Source: Actinomycetes bacterium
Lineage (GTDB): Bacteria > Actinomycetota > Acidimicrobiia > Acidimicrobiales > Acidimicrobiaceae
Assembly: GCA_021819205.1 (NCBI GenBank)
Contig: JAKARV010000003.1
Span: 1-64,000, forward strand
Reading direction: 5' to 3'
DNA: 64,000 bases
Positions within the stretch are counted from its first letter, which is position 1; each line of letters starts with the position of its first letter. Under the pieces are notes generated by a model. That model did no database searches, was not told the DNA's origin, and was given only the letters and a program-made list of their open reading frames with translations. Made by a program: the position numbers and the translations under genes. Of this stretch, positions 1-8,279 are shown one piece after another.

Positions 1-1259
1 GTACAGTAAGGGGCAAAGACGGCCATCATCGAGTCGCCGGTGTCCCAGTAACCCTCGGGCTCGGGGTTGAGCCAGTAGGTCGCCTTCACCGATCCGGCAA
101 TCCGCTTGAACGCATCCAACCCCGGATCGTGATAGTTCGACCGGGCGTCCCCGCATACGATCAGAGTGGTCCTTCTCCCCAGGCTGTCGCTGTAACGCCG
201 ATCGAAACTGCGAAAGATGGAACCATAGTCGGAGTGGCCAGCTGTCCCCACGACCTTGGCAGAGTGGGCGATCTCCCGCAGGACCGCCTCGACATCCATT
301 CCGGTATTGAAGACTCCGGTCACCTCGTCCACTTCGTCGATGAAGGCGAAGCTGCGCAACCCCCTGAGCTCGTTGGAGAGGGTGTAAAGAAGCTGAAGGG
401 TGAAGCGGGCAAAAGACGCCACCGACCCAGAGATGTCGGTAATCAGAACCACCTCAGGCCGCTCGGGCCGCTTCCGCTTGGTTATCGGGTTGACCGGAAC
501 GCCCCCAGTGGAGAGCGACTCCCTAATGGTGGCGCGAAAGTCGAGTGGCCCCTCTCTCTTCGCCCGGTGCCGCCGCTCCAGCGTCGCCACCAGCTTGGCG
601 GCAAGTGGAGCAACCGTCTCACGAAGCGAGCGAAGCTCTTCGCTTGATGCGTGCATGATCTCCACGTCCTCAGGTAGCTTTATCGAGAGCGCAGTGGCCA
701 TCTCCTCGGCCCCCCGCTCCGCTACCAGACGCGACAAAACCTCCCGGTCGATAAGCCGGCTGACCTGCCCCATCCTGCGGGTAGCCTCGCGACGCACCTC
801 GGGACCGTCGCCAGTTTCGGCAAGGGCTTCGACCAAGGCTCGCTTCAACCCGTCCAGATCCATGGCTCGGGCGGTACGGTACGAGTAGTAGGCACTCGAG
901 ACCGGGCGGCCCGGACTGATCCCGGCGAAGCGCTCGACCGCCTCCCCCACCAGGCCGGGCAGTCGATCCTCCTCCTCTTCGATAAGCGCCGCGAGCACCT
1001 CCTCCGAGAGCTCATCGTCGGAGATGCGATCGTCCGCCCGAAGCGGAGCAAGCGGAAAAAAGATCTCGAAAAGCAGATCGAAAGCTTGGCGCGAGGAGAC
1101 GCTCTTCACCATCGTCGCCCTGAGAGCGGCCCTAAGCGCCTCCCGGTCGTTTACCCCGGTTGCGAGCGCCGCCCGGCAGGCGTCTGCCACTTCAGCCGGC
1201 GACACCCCTACCCCCGCCTCTCGAAGAGCCGCGGTAAAGCGCATCAGCCGGTCTAGCAT
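1..1259 (-). CDS. CoxE-like VWA-domain protein (3' end beyond window)
   Basis: An open frame of about 419 codons runs off the left edge, so the C-terminus is missing. The start ATG overlaps the stop of the upstream moxR-type gene (ATGA), which points to translational coupling. The N-terminal half is helical and acidic (a run of Glu in IEEEEDRLPG). A von Willebrand A fold follows, with the MIDAS motif D-I-S-G-S at about residues 275-279 and, later, CGDARSNYHDP, typical of CoxE-like proteins. This family works with MoxR AAA+ ATPases as a chaperone or metal-insertion pair; CoxD/CoxE of CO dehydrogenase is the characterised case. The client here is unknown because no cox structural genes are in the window. 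Family assignment is good; function is inferred from the pairing. Confidence 0.85.
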   Translation of the reverse strand, partial: MLDRLMRFTAALREAGVGVSPAEVADACRAALATGVNDREALRAALRATMVKSVSSRQAFDLLFEIFFPLAPLRADDRISDDELSEEVLAALIEEEEDRLPGLVGEAVERFAGISPGRPVSSAYYSYRTARAMDLDGLKRALVEALAETGDGPEVRREATRRMGQVSRLIDREVLSRLVAERGAEEMATALSIKLPEDVEIMHASSEELRSLRETVAPLAAKLVATLERRHRAKREGPLDFRATIRESLSTGGVPVNPITKRKRPERPEVVLITDISGSVASFARFTLQLLYTLSNELRGLRSFAFIDEVDEVTGVFNTGMDVEAVLREIAHSAKVVGTAGHSDYGSIFRSFDRRYSDSLGRRTTLIVCGDARSNYHDPGLDAFKRIAGSVKATYWLNPEPEGYWDTGDSMMAVFAPYC

Positions 1260-2101
1260 CACTCCCCGCCAAGCAGCCTGGCCGCTGCCGCCAGATCGCC
1301 CCGGTACTTGAGCAACGTCGGAAGCGTGACCTGTACGACCTCGTCGTCAAGCTCGGAAGCGGAGAGGACCACCAGCGACCGCGCCCAGTCAAGGGTTTCG
1401 GCGATCGACGGCGGCTTCTTCAGGCTCAGCTCTCGCAAAGAAGCCACGAACGCTGCCACAGCCCTGGCCAAGTTTCCGCTGATCCCCGGCACCGACTCCT
1501 CGATGATCTGGCGCTCACGCTCCTCATCCGGGTAGTCGAGGTAGAGGAAGAGGGCTCGGCGTTTCAGCGCCTCCGATAGCTCCCTTACCCCGTTGGAGGT
1601 CAGTATCACCAGCGGGCGGGTTTTGGCCACGATGGTTCCGAGTTCGGGAACGGTCACCTGGAACTCTGCGAGCACCTCGAGAAGGAGCGCCTCGGTCTCG
1701 ATCTCCAGCCGATCAACCTCGTCGATGAGCAGCAGGCGATCACCGCTAGAACGCAGGGCGTGCAGCACCGGCCGCTCCAGCAGGAACGCCTCGCCAAACA
1801 CCGACTCCACCGACTCCTGCTCGGTTTGAAGGGCGAGCAGCTGCTTCCGGTAGTTCCACTCGAAAAGCGCCTTCGCCTCGTCGAGGCCCTCATAGCACTG
1901 CAGCCTGATCAGCTCCATCTGGTGCGCCCTAGCCAACGCTTTGGCTAGTTCGGTCTTGCCGGTTCCCGCGGGACCCTCGACCAGGATCGGCTTCTCCAAC
2001 TGGGACGCAAGGTAAACCGTGGTGGCGATCTCGGCGCTGGGGAGGTAGCCCACCGACCGCAACGCAGCGGCTACGGCATCTGGGCTCTCAAAATGTATCA
2101 C
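1259..2101 (-). CDS. MoxR-family AAA+ ATPase
   Basis: This 280-residue protein has Walker A GPAGTGKTE (residues 43-51), Walker B LLLIDEVDR (about 123-131) and sensor motif LTSNGVREL, as in MoxR/CoxD ATPases. These form hexameric remodelling machines that act on a VWA-domain partner. The partner is the next gene downstream, with a 4-base ATGA overlap. The start is GTG and no strong Shine-Dalgarno is visible. It lies 10 bp after proA on the same strand, so it may share the proBA transcript. The client protein cannot be read from this window. Confidence 0.9.
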   Translation of the reverse strand: MIHFESPDAVAAALRSVGYLPSAEIATTVYLASQLEKPILVEGPAGTGKTELAKALARAHQMELIRLQCYEGLDEAKALFEWNYRKQLLALQTEQESVESVFGEAFLLERPVLHALRSSGDRLLLIDEVDRLEIETEALLLEVLAEFQVTVPELGTIVAKTRPLVILTSNGVRELSEALKRRALFLYLDYPDEERERQIIEESVPGISGNLARAVAAFVASLRELSLKKPPSIAETLDWARSLVVLSASELDDEVVQVTLPTLLKYRGDLAAAARLLGGE

Positions 2102-2111
2102 CTATACGAGG

Positions 2112-3350
2112 CTAGCTGCGCACCTGGCCTTCCCCCTCGATGACGAACTTGACGGAGGTTAGCTGCTCTGCACCGAGGGGACCCCGAGCGTGGAGCTTCT
2201 GGGTCGATATCCCGATCTCAGCCCCCATACCGAGCTGGCCGCCGTCGACAAACCTGGTCGACGCGTTGACCAAGACCGCAGCCGCATCCACCTCCTTGAC
2301 AAAACGGCCGGCGGAACCGATGTCTTCGGTGATGATCGCTTCGGAGTGGCCGGTACCGTAGGTGGCGATGTGTTCGATCGCCTGATCGAGGGAGTCGACG
2401 ATGCGCACCGCAAGGACCAGGCTCAAAAATTCCGTTGCCCAGTCTGCCTCACTGGCGAGCGTCGCCCGTTCCGGGATGATCTCGAGGACCTGCTTGTCGC
2501 CGCGGATCTCCACGCCCGCCAATACTCCCGCGAGGAGTGGTACCGCCTCGTTGGCGATGTCGGCGTGCACCAGCACCGTCTCGACCGCGTTGCACACCCC
2601 CGGACGCTGCATCTTGGCGTTGGCCACGATCGGGAGCGCCTTCTCCATGTCGGCGCTCCGGTCGATGTAGATGTGGCAGTTCCCGTCCCCATCGATGATG
2701 GTCGGAACCGTCGCCGACTCCCTCACCGACGCGAGCAACGCCTTGCCACCACGGGGAATCAGGCAGTCGATAACCCCCTCGAGCTGCATGAACTCCCGGG
2801 CTGCCTCCCGGGAGGTGTCCTCAATGAGCCCGACCACCCCGGCGGGAAGTCCCGCTCTGGTAATCCCTTCACGGATGGCGGCCACGATCGCCCGGTTGGA
2901 GTTGATCGCGCTCGACGACCCCCGGAGCACGATTCCGTTTCCGGAGTAGAGCGCCAGCGCCGAGGCGTCCGCGGTTACGTTTGGCCGGTTCTCGTAGATC
3001 ACCCCGATAACGCCAAGTGGAACCCGTACCCGCTTGACTCGGATGCCATTTCCCAGCACCCAGCCGTCGACAATCGCCCCGACCACGTCCGCCTGGGCAG
3101 CGACCCCTCTCACCCCCTCTGCCATCTGCTCAATGCGAGAAGGGTTCAACCGCAGCCGATCCAGCTGCGCCGGGTCCAGGCCGGATGCTGCCTCCATATC
3201 CTCGTGGTTGGCGGTGAGTATCGCGCTGGAGGCTCCCGCGATGGCATCTGCCATCGCCAAAAGGGCCTTTCGCCTTGCCGCACCGCTTGCACGCGCCAAC
3301 GCCCGCTGCGACCGCTTCACTTCGAGCGCTACCTCTGAAACCGTGACCAT
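2112..3350 (-). CDS. proA: Glutamate-5-semialdehyde dehydrogenase (gamma-glutamyl phosphate reductase)
   Basis: ProA makes glutamate-5-semialdehyde from gamma-glutamyl phosphate with NADPH, the second step of proline synthesis. It has the aldehyde-dehydrogenase-like fold, the catalytic-Cys motif MQRPGVCNAVET and the family stretch IYENRPNVTADAS. The frame could start 15 codons earlier at 3395, right after proB. A strong GGGAGG lies just upstream of the ATG at 3350, giving 412 residues, close to the usual length, so I chose that start. It directly follows proB, which supplies its substrate; ProB and ProA usually channel the labile acyl phosphate. Confidence 0.96.
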   Translation of the reverse strand: MVTVSEVALEVKRSQRALARASGAARRKALLAMADAIAGASSAILTANHEDMEAASGLDPAQLDRLRLNPSRIEQMAEGVRGVAAQADVVGAIVDGWVLGNGIRVKRVRVPLGVIGVIYENRPNVTADASALALYSGNGIVLRGSSSAINSNRAIVAAIREGITRAGLPAGVVGLIEDTSREAAREFMQLEGVIDCLIPRGGKALLASVRESATVPTIIDGDGNCHIYIDRSADMEKALPIVANAKMQRPGVCNAVETVLVHADIANEAVPLLAGVLAGVEIRGDKQVLEIIPERATLASEADWATEFLSLVLAVRIVDSLDQAIEHIATYGTGHSEAIITEDIGSAGRFVKEVDAAAVLVNASTRFVDGGQLGMGAEIGISTQKLHARGPLGAEQLTSVKFVIEGEGQVRS

Positions 3351-3397
3351 CGGGACCTCCCCTCGCTGGATAGATTCTAGGCGGGAGGCGATCATGC

Positions 3398-4456
3398 CTA
3401 CGATACCAGGGTCACCAGGTCATCACGGTGAATCACCTCCGAAGCGGCGCCAAGCACGCCCTTTGAGTCGGTACGCACCACCCCCTTGGCGAAGACCTTC
3501 CCGTCCTCTCCCGCCACCTCGACGATGGCGTGGGCAAGGAACTCTCCCTCGACCGACCTGATCCCGACGGCAAGAAGCGAGGCGTTCCGCTGCAACAGCG
3601 CCCGCTTCGCCCCCTCGTCTACCACCAGGCGGCCCTCGGGGTTGGTCGCGTAAGCGATCCAGAGCCGCCTCGCCGGCTCTCGCAGGCTCTTTCGGGGAAC
3701 GAAGGTGGCAAGAACGTGCTCGCCGGCGGCAACTTTGGCCACCACCTCCGGAGTGGCCGCCGACGCAATCATGCAGTCGACCCCGGATCGAGCCGCGATC
3801 TCGGCGGCCTGGAGCTTGGAGGCCATCCCCCCCGACCCCCGGTCGGTGCCAGAGCCGGTAGCGAGTACCCGATCCTTCTCCTCGACGTCAAAGACCGGAA
3901 TGAACTGCGCCGCCCCACTTGCGCGTGGATCCTCGGTGTAGACCCCCTCGAGGTCGGTGAGGAGAAGCAGCAGATCGGCGTAGACGAGGTGGGCGACCAG
4001 GGCGGCAAGACGGTCGTTATCGCCAAAACGGATCTCTTCGCTGGCGATCGCGTCATTCTCGTTGATCACCGGGACCACGCCAAGCGCGAACAACGACTCC
4101 AGCGTCTGGCGCGCGTGCAGGTACTGCTGGCGATCTCCAAAGTCGTGCGGCGCCAGCAACAGCTGGGCCATCTCCATCCCCGCCAGGTGAAAGATCTCGC
4201 GCAGCGAAGCCACCATCTGGACCTGGCCAACGCCGCTCGCCGCCTGGAGCACCTCGGTCGGCTGCGGCCGCGCAAGCCCAAGTTGGGAGAGGCCGAGCGC
4301 AATCGCTCCGGACACCACCATCACCACGCCAATGCCCATCTCCCGGGCGCGGGCTATCTGGGAGACCAAACTCTCCACCACCTCCATGCGGAGGACGCCG
4401 GAGATGTCGGTCATCGACGAGGTGCCAACCTTGACCACGAGCCGCCTGATGGCCAT
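3398..4456 (-). CDS. proB: Glutamate 5-kinase
   Basis: ProB phosphorylates glutamate with ATP, the first and feedback-regulated step of proline synthesis. The N-terminus (IRRLVVKVGTSSMTD) is the amino-acid kinase glycine-rich region, and DNDRLAALVA and GTGGMASKLQAA-like blocks follow. The C-terminal part from about residue 270 is a PUA domain, so this is the long ProB form (352 residues). The ATG at 4456 overlaps the obgE stop (TGATG), with GGAGG inside the end of obgE. A GTG one codon upstream sits too close to that site. Coupled translation after obgE is likely. Confidence 0.96.
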   Translation of the reverse strand: MAIRRLVVKVGTSSMTDISGVLRMEVVESLVSQIARAREMGIGVVMVVSGAIALGLSQLGLARPQPTEVLQAASGVGQVQMVASLREIFHLAGMEMAQLLLAPHDFGDRQQYLHARQTLESLFALGVVPVINENDAIASEEIRFGDNDRLAALVAHLVYADLLLLLTDLEGVYTEDPRASGAAQFIPVFDVEEKDRVLATGSGTDRGSGGMASKLQAAEIAARSGVDCMIASAATPEVVAKVAAGEHVLATFVPRKSLREPARRLWIAYATNPEGRLVVDEGAKRALLQRNASLLAVGIRSVEGEFLAHAIVEVAGEDGKVFAKGVVRTDSKGVLGAASEVIHRDDLVTLVS

Positions 4457-5733
4457 CACTCCTCCGTAAAGGTGAACTCAAACGAGCTGACCACCACGGT
4501 ATCGCCCTCGCGCACCCCAAGCCGCTTCAGCATCTTGAAGACCCCCATCCGCTTCAGGCGCCCCTGCACTATTGCCAGCGCCTCCATGGAGTTGATATCG
4601 GAGAACCCCACCGCCCGGATGGCATCCCGGCCGTCCACGCTAAACCTTCCCTGGCCAACCCGCTCCACAAGTACTTCGTAACGAGGCAGAGGGTGATGGA
4701 CCACCGTCTCCTCGATGATGGGAAGGGCATCGGCGCGCATCGCATCGACCCGCTCTCCGAGCCAGAGAGCGAGCTCGCGGGTGCCACTCCTTCCAATCGC
4801 CGATACCGCACCCGCCACCGGAAGGCCGATCTGCCTCCCTACCTCGAAAAGCGCCTCCTCCGGGTCAAAGCCAGCTACCAGGTCGCGCTTGTTCCCGATC
4901 AGGACGGTCTCGCGGGACTCTAGGCCCCCAAGGTAACCGCCCAGTTCGCCCAGGATGGCAACAGCGCTCTCGACCATCCCATCCACCCCGAGGGGAAGCT
5001 CGACCACCAGGCCGAGAATCCGCGCCCTCTCGACATGGCGAAGAAAGCTGTGGCCAAGCCCCTTTCCCTCCGCGGCCCCTTCAATCAGGCCGGGAACGTC
5101 AGCGACGACGTACTCCCGATCGTCCACCTTTACCACCCCCAGGTTGGGCACCAGCGTGGTGAACGGATAGTCGCCAATCTTCGGGCGCGCCCGCGAGATC
5201 GCGGCAATCAGGGAAGACTTCCCAACGTTTGGCTCCCCGACCAGAGCTACGTCGGCAGCGAGCTTCAGCTCAAGATTGAGCCAGCGCTCTTCGCCAGGTT
5301 CCCCCTGTTCGGCAAAGGCCGGAGCCCGCCGACGATTGGAAAGAAAGCGCGCGTTTCCCATCCCACCACGGCCGCCACGGGCCAGTATCACCCCAGCTCC
5401 AACCTCCGCGAGGTCGGCTACCACCTCACCACCCAGCTCCTTAACCACCGTTCCCACCGGAACGACAACCCGCAGATCGGCTCCGCGCCGACCGCTCCGC
5501 TTCTTCCCCTGGCCATGAAGCCCATCTTCCGCCCGCCGGAACGGGTGATCCTTAAAAGCGATCAGTGACGAGGCCTGTCCACCCGCAATCAGCAGAACAG
5601 ACCCTCCGTCACCCCCGTCACCTCCGTCAGGGCCGCCCTTGTCGACGTGAGCTTCGCGACGGAAGGAGACCGCTCCGGCCCCTCCGTCGCCGGCACGCAC
5701 ATGGATCTGCGTGGTATCGACAAACTCCGCCAT
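4456..5733 (-). CDS. obgE: GTPase Obg (CgtA)
   Basis: Essential GTPase that binds the 50S subunit and acts in ribosome assembly and stress signalling. Three parts are visible: the Gly-rich Obg fold (residues 1-158); the G domain with GEPNVGKSS (166-174), DVPGLIEGA and the NKRD specificity motif; and a C-terminal OCT domain (about 340-425). The order rplU-rpmA-obgE is the usual bacterial one. Between rpmA and this gene lies a hairpin followed by five T residues, ending 22 bp before the start codon. Its transcription therefore depends on read-through or on a promoter upstream of the hairpin. Confidence 0.97.
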   Translation of the reverse strand: MAEFVDTTQIHVRAGDGGAGAVSFRREAHVDKGGPDGGDGGDGGSVLLIAGGQASSLIAFKDHPFRRAEDGLHGQGKKRSGRRGADLRVVVPVGTVVKELGGEVVADLAEVGAGVILARGGRGGMGNARFLSNRRRAPAFAEQGEPGEERWLNLELKLAADVALVGEPNVGKSSLIAAISRARPKIGDYPFTTLVPNLGVVKVDDREYVVADVPGLIEGAAEGKGLGHSFLRHVERARILGLVVELPLGVDGMVESAVAILGELGGYLGGLESRETVLIGNKRDLVAGFDPEEALFEVGRQIGLPVAGAVSAIGRSGTRELALWLGERVDAMRADALPIIEETVVHHPLPRYEVLVERVGQGRFSVDGRDAIRAVGFSDINSMEALAIVQGRLKRMGVFKMLKRLGVREGDTVVVSSFEFTFTEE

Positions 5734-5755
5734 CTTATTTCGACAGTTCCTCCCT

Positions 5756-5797
5756 AAAAACGTTCAGGAGGGGCCGGTCTTGCCGCCCCTCCTGAAC
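5756..5797 (-). terminator. Intrinsic terminator or attenuator between rpmA and obgE
   Basis: On the minus strand, GTTCAGGAGGGG (5797-5786) pairs perfectly with CCCCTCCTGAAC (5773-5762) across a 12-nt loop. A single G and TTTTT (5760-5756) follow. This is a textbook Rho-independent structure for transcripts leaving rpmA. Only 22 bp remain before the obgE start codon, too little for a separate promoter, so partial termination that tunes obgE-proBA is the likely role. Confidence 0.85.
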
Positions 5798-5826
5798 CAA
5801 GAGCTCAATATGCGCACGGACCTTGC

Positions 5827-6105
5827 CTACGCTTTTGCGCTTTCCTCCGGTGCACCAAACGCGTCAACCTCGACGGTCTTGCGACCTCGCCGGGTGGCGA
5901 AGCGCACCGTTCCGTCGACCATGGAAAAGAGGGTGTCGTCACCTCCACGGCCCACGTTGTTCCCGGGATGGAACTTGGTACCCCGCTGGCGTACGATGAT
6001 CGCGCCCGTCCGCACCTCCTGGCCGCCAAAGATCTTCACCCCGAGCCGCTGCGCGTTGGAGTCACGCCCGTTCTTGGTGGAGCCACCGCCCTTGGTTTTC
6101 GACAT
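5827..6105 (-). CDS. rpmA: 50S ribosomal protein L27
   Basis: A 92-residue protein with the typical Gly-rich flexible N-terminus ([15 protein letters not shown]), which reaches toward the peptidyl-transferase centre, and the family signature [19 protein letters not shown]. It starts directly at Met-Ser with no sign of the cleaved N-terminal extension found in Firmicutes. It follows rplU by 36 bp and is followed by a terminator-like hairpin. Confidence 0.97.
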   Translation of the reverse strand: MSKTKGGGSTKNGRDSNAQRLGVKIFGGQEVRTGAIIVRQRGTKFHPGNNVGRGGDDTLFSMVDGTVRFATRRGRKTVEVDAFGAPEESAKA

Positions 6106-6141
6106 AATCCTCTCCCAAACTCTCCGCCAGCCCTTGACGAG

Positions 6142-6450
6142 CTAGACCGCGATCGACTTGATCACTACCTGGGTATACCGCTGGCGGTGACCGTACCTCC
6201 GCCGCTCGTTAGCCTTCGACTTGTAAGTGAAGCCGTTAATCTTTGGCCCCTTGACCACGCCGAGGACCTCCGCCTGGACGCTCGCCGACATTAGCTCGTC
6301 CTTGGCACTCACGACCCGATCATCAACCACCACGAGAAGCGGCCGAAGTTCGACGGTCGCGCCCGCCTCGGCCTCCACCAGCTCGATCAGAACCTTCTCG
6401 CCCTCGGCTACCTTCGCCTGCTTACCGCCGGCATCTACAACTGCATACAT
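6142..6450 (-). CDS. rplU: 50S ribosomal protein L21
   Basis: A 102-residue L21 homologue starting MYAVVDAGGKQAKV, with the C-terminal basic motif KRRRYGHRQ-like NERRRYGHRQRYTQV that contacts 23S rRNA. It lies 19 bp after the RNase G gene on the same strand and just ahead of rpmA. No clear Shine-Dalgarno precedes the ATG. Confidence 0.97.
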   Translation of the reverse strand: MYAVVDAGGKQAKVAEGEKVLIELVEAEAGATVELRPLLVVVDDRVVSAKDELMSASVQAEVLGVVKGPKINGFTYKSKANERRRYGHRQRYTQVVIKSIAV

Positions 6451-6469
6451 AACGGAAACAGTATAGGCC

Positions 6470-8035
6470 CTAGCTCAGCAGCTTCGTATCAACGATGTAT
6501 CCACTCCCGCCGCAGCTTGGGCAGGTCTCCGAGAGCGCCTCCACCAACCCCTCGGAGATCCGGTGCCGGGTAAGCTGCACCAGCCCGAGTTGAGTCATCT
6601 CGTACACATGCGACTTCGTCTTGTCTCGGTTGAGTGCCGCGCGGAAAGCGCGCATTACGTCCTCCCGGTTCTGGGCCTCCATCATGTCGACAAAGTCGAT
6701 AACGATGATGCCGCCGATATCTCGCAAGCGAAGCTGCCTGGCAATCTCCTCGACCGCCTCCAAGTTGTTCCGGTGAATAGTCTCCTCGAGAGAGACCGTC
6801 CCAACGTTCTTCGAGGTGTTGACGTCGATGACGGTGAGCGCCTCGGTACGGTCGATCACGATCGATCCACCCGAGGGAAGCCACACCTTATGGTCGAGGA
6901 CCTTATGAAGCTGCTCGTGAACGTGATAACGGTTGAAAAGCGAAATCTTCTCGGCCACAGGATCGAAGTACTCTACTCGGTCAGAAAGCTCAGGAGAGAT
7001 GGCCGAGACGTACGCCAGCACCTCTTCGTAGAGAGAACGGTCATCGATAACCACGCTGCGGAACTCCCGGTTGAACTCTTCGCGGATCACCCTGACTGCC
7101 GAAGCTGGCTCCTGGTAGAGGAGCGCTGGTGCGTGCTGGCTCTGCGCCATCTCCTCGATCCGGCGCCACGTCTCAACCAAGCGGGCGACGTCGCGCTGCA
7201 GTTCGTCCCGAGAAGCACCCTCGGCAGCGGTTCGGAGAATGACGCCAAAACCTTCCGGCGAGACCTCTTCAAGGATTCTCCTGAGCCGTTTGCGCTCATC
7301 ATCAGGGAGGCGCTTGGAGATTCCAAAGCTTCCACCGCCAGGCAAAAGAACGGCAAGCCGTCCCGGAATCGACACCTCTTGCGTCAGCCGCGCGCCCTTC
7401 TGCGCTATGGGGTTTTTCACCACCTGGCAGACCACGACCTGCTTCGGGCGCAGCAACTGTTCGATGCGCACGCTACGGTCAAAGCTCTCCAGGTCGTCGC
7501 GGTCAAAACGCACGTCACCACGGTAAAGGACGGCGTTCTTGTTAGTACCGATATCTACAAAAGCCGCCTCCATGCCAGGGAGGACGTTTGCCACCCTTCC
7601 CAGGTAGATATTGCCGCTAATGCTGTTCTGGTTGTCGGAAGCACGGGAAACGTAATGCTCCACTAGCGATCTTCCCTCCAAAATCGCGACCTGGGTAACG
7701 TCTCCCGAGACGTGGACTACCAGCTGGTAACGGCCAACCGGCTTGCCGCGCCGCTCCCTCGGGGCGCGGCTCGCTAGCCGACGTTTCGACTTCGGTCCTG
7801 CCTCGATCGAATCCACCAGATTGGAGTCGACAACCATCTGGACCGGAGCGGCTTGATCTCCCTTCCGTCTTGGCGGCCTGGGGGTTCGCTCTTGAGGACG
7901 CGCCGAACCTTCGGCGTTGGCACGATTCCCGCTCGACCTCCGGCGCCTCCTGGAGTTGGAGCGCTTTGCAGGGGGAGCTTGTTCGCTAGCTTCCCCGCCC
8001 GGCACAGCCCCAGCAGGGGCTTGTTGTTCTTCCAT
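6470..8035 (-). CDS. rng: Ribonuclease E/G family endoribonuclease
   Basis: Single-strand endoribonuclease for rRNA maturation and mRNA decay. With the ATG at 8035 (AAAGG seven bases upstream) the protein has 521 residues. A basic, low-complexity N-terminus (about 1-95, with an RRRRR run) precedes an S1 domain (about 135-180, NIYLGRVANVLPGMEAAF). The catalytic Mg2+ aspartates lie in TVIDVNTS (D404) and IIVIDFVDM (D447). A zinc-link CPSCGGSG sits at the very C-terminus. The frame stays open 54 codons further upstream, but that stretch lacks a ribosome site and family similarity. No long scaffold tail follows, so it is RNase G-like in size. It precedes rplU-rpmA, as in many actinobacteria. Confidence 0.93.
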   Translation of the reverse strand: MEEQQAPAGAVPGGEASEQAPPAKRSNSRRRRRSSGNRANAEGSARPQERTPRPPRRKGDQAAPVQMVVDSNLVDSIEAGPKSKRRLASRAPRERRGKPVGRYQLVVHVSGDVTQVAILEGRSLVEHYVSRASDNQNSISGNIYLGRVANVLPGMEAAFVDIGTNKNAVLYRGDVRFDRDDLESFDRSVRIEQLLRPKQVVVCQVVKNPIAQKGARLTQEVSIPGRLAVLLPGGGSFGISKRLPDDERKRLRRILEEVSPEGFGVILRTAAEGASRDELQRDVARLVETWRRIEEMAQSQHAPALLYQEPASAVRVIREEFNREFRSVVIDDRSLYEEVLAYVSAISPELSDRVEYFDPVAEKISLFNRYHVHEQLHKVLDHKVWLPSGGSIVIDRTEALTVIDVNTSKNVGTVSLEETIHRNNLEAVEEIARQLRLRDIGGIIVIDFVDMMEAQNREDVMRAFRAALNRDKTKSHVYEMTQLGLVQLTRHRISEGLVEALSETCPSCGGSGYIVDTKLLS

Positions 8036-8279
8036 ACAAAAACCTTTCAGATCGCGATGGCCAGCCCCTACGGGACGAGCGCGAAAGGAGCGCAGCCGCA
8101 GGGTGCGACGGAGCGCCTTGCCGGCGGGATTCTCGACGGCCACCAAGGAGTTGAGAAGCTCCAGAAACGTCGCCGACCAAGCAAACCGTAACCACACACG
8201 CCACGGTTAAATCTGCTCTGGACTGCGCTGCCTGGACCACTATGAACCTTAAGTGTAGCGCGAATGGCGGCCGAACCCA
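8036..8279 (-). other. Leader region upstream of RNase G gene
   Basis: These 244 bp separate the mrdA stop from the chosen rng start. No RNA family, clear promoter hexamers or terminator could be recognised. RNase E genes are often autoregulated through the 5' leader, so this stretch could play that role, but nothing in the sequence proves it. Confidence 0.3.

Noticed and set aside
2190-4681. Long plus-strand open frames (about 380 codons each) over proA and proB-obgE
   Set aside because: They lie antisense to well-identified genes, have no ribosome sites and read as low-complexity Arg/His/Asp-rich sequence. They are codon-bias shadows in GC-rich DNA, as are those at 6563-7666, 11767-12612 and 14504-15463.
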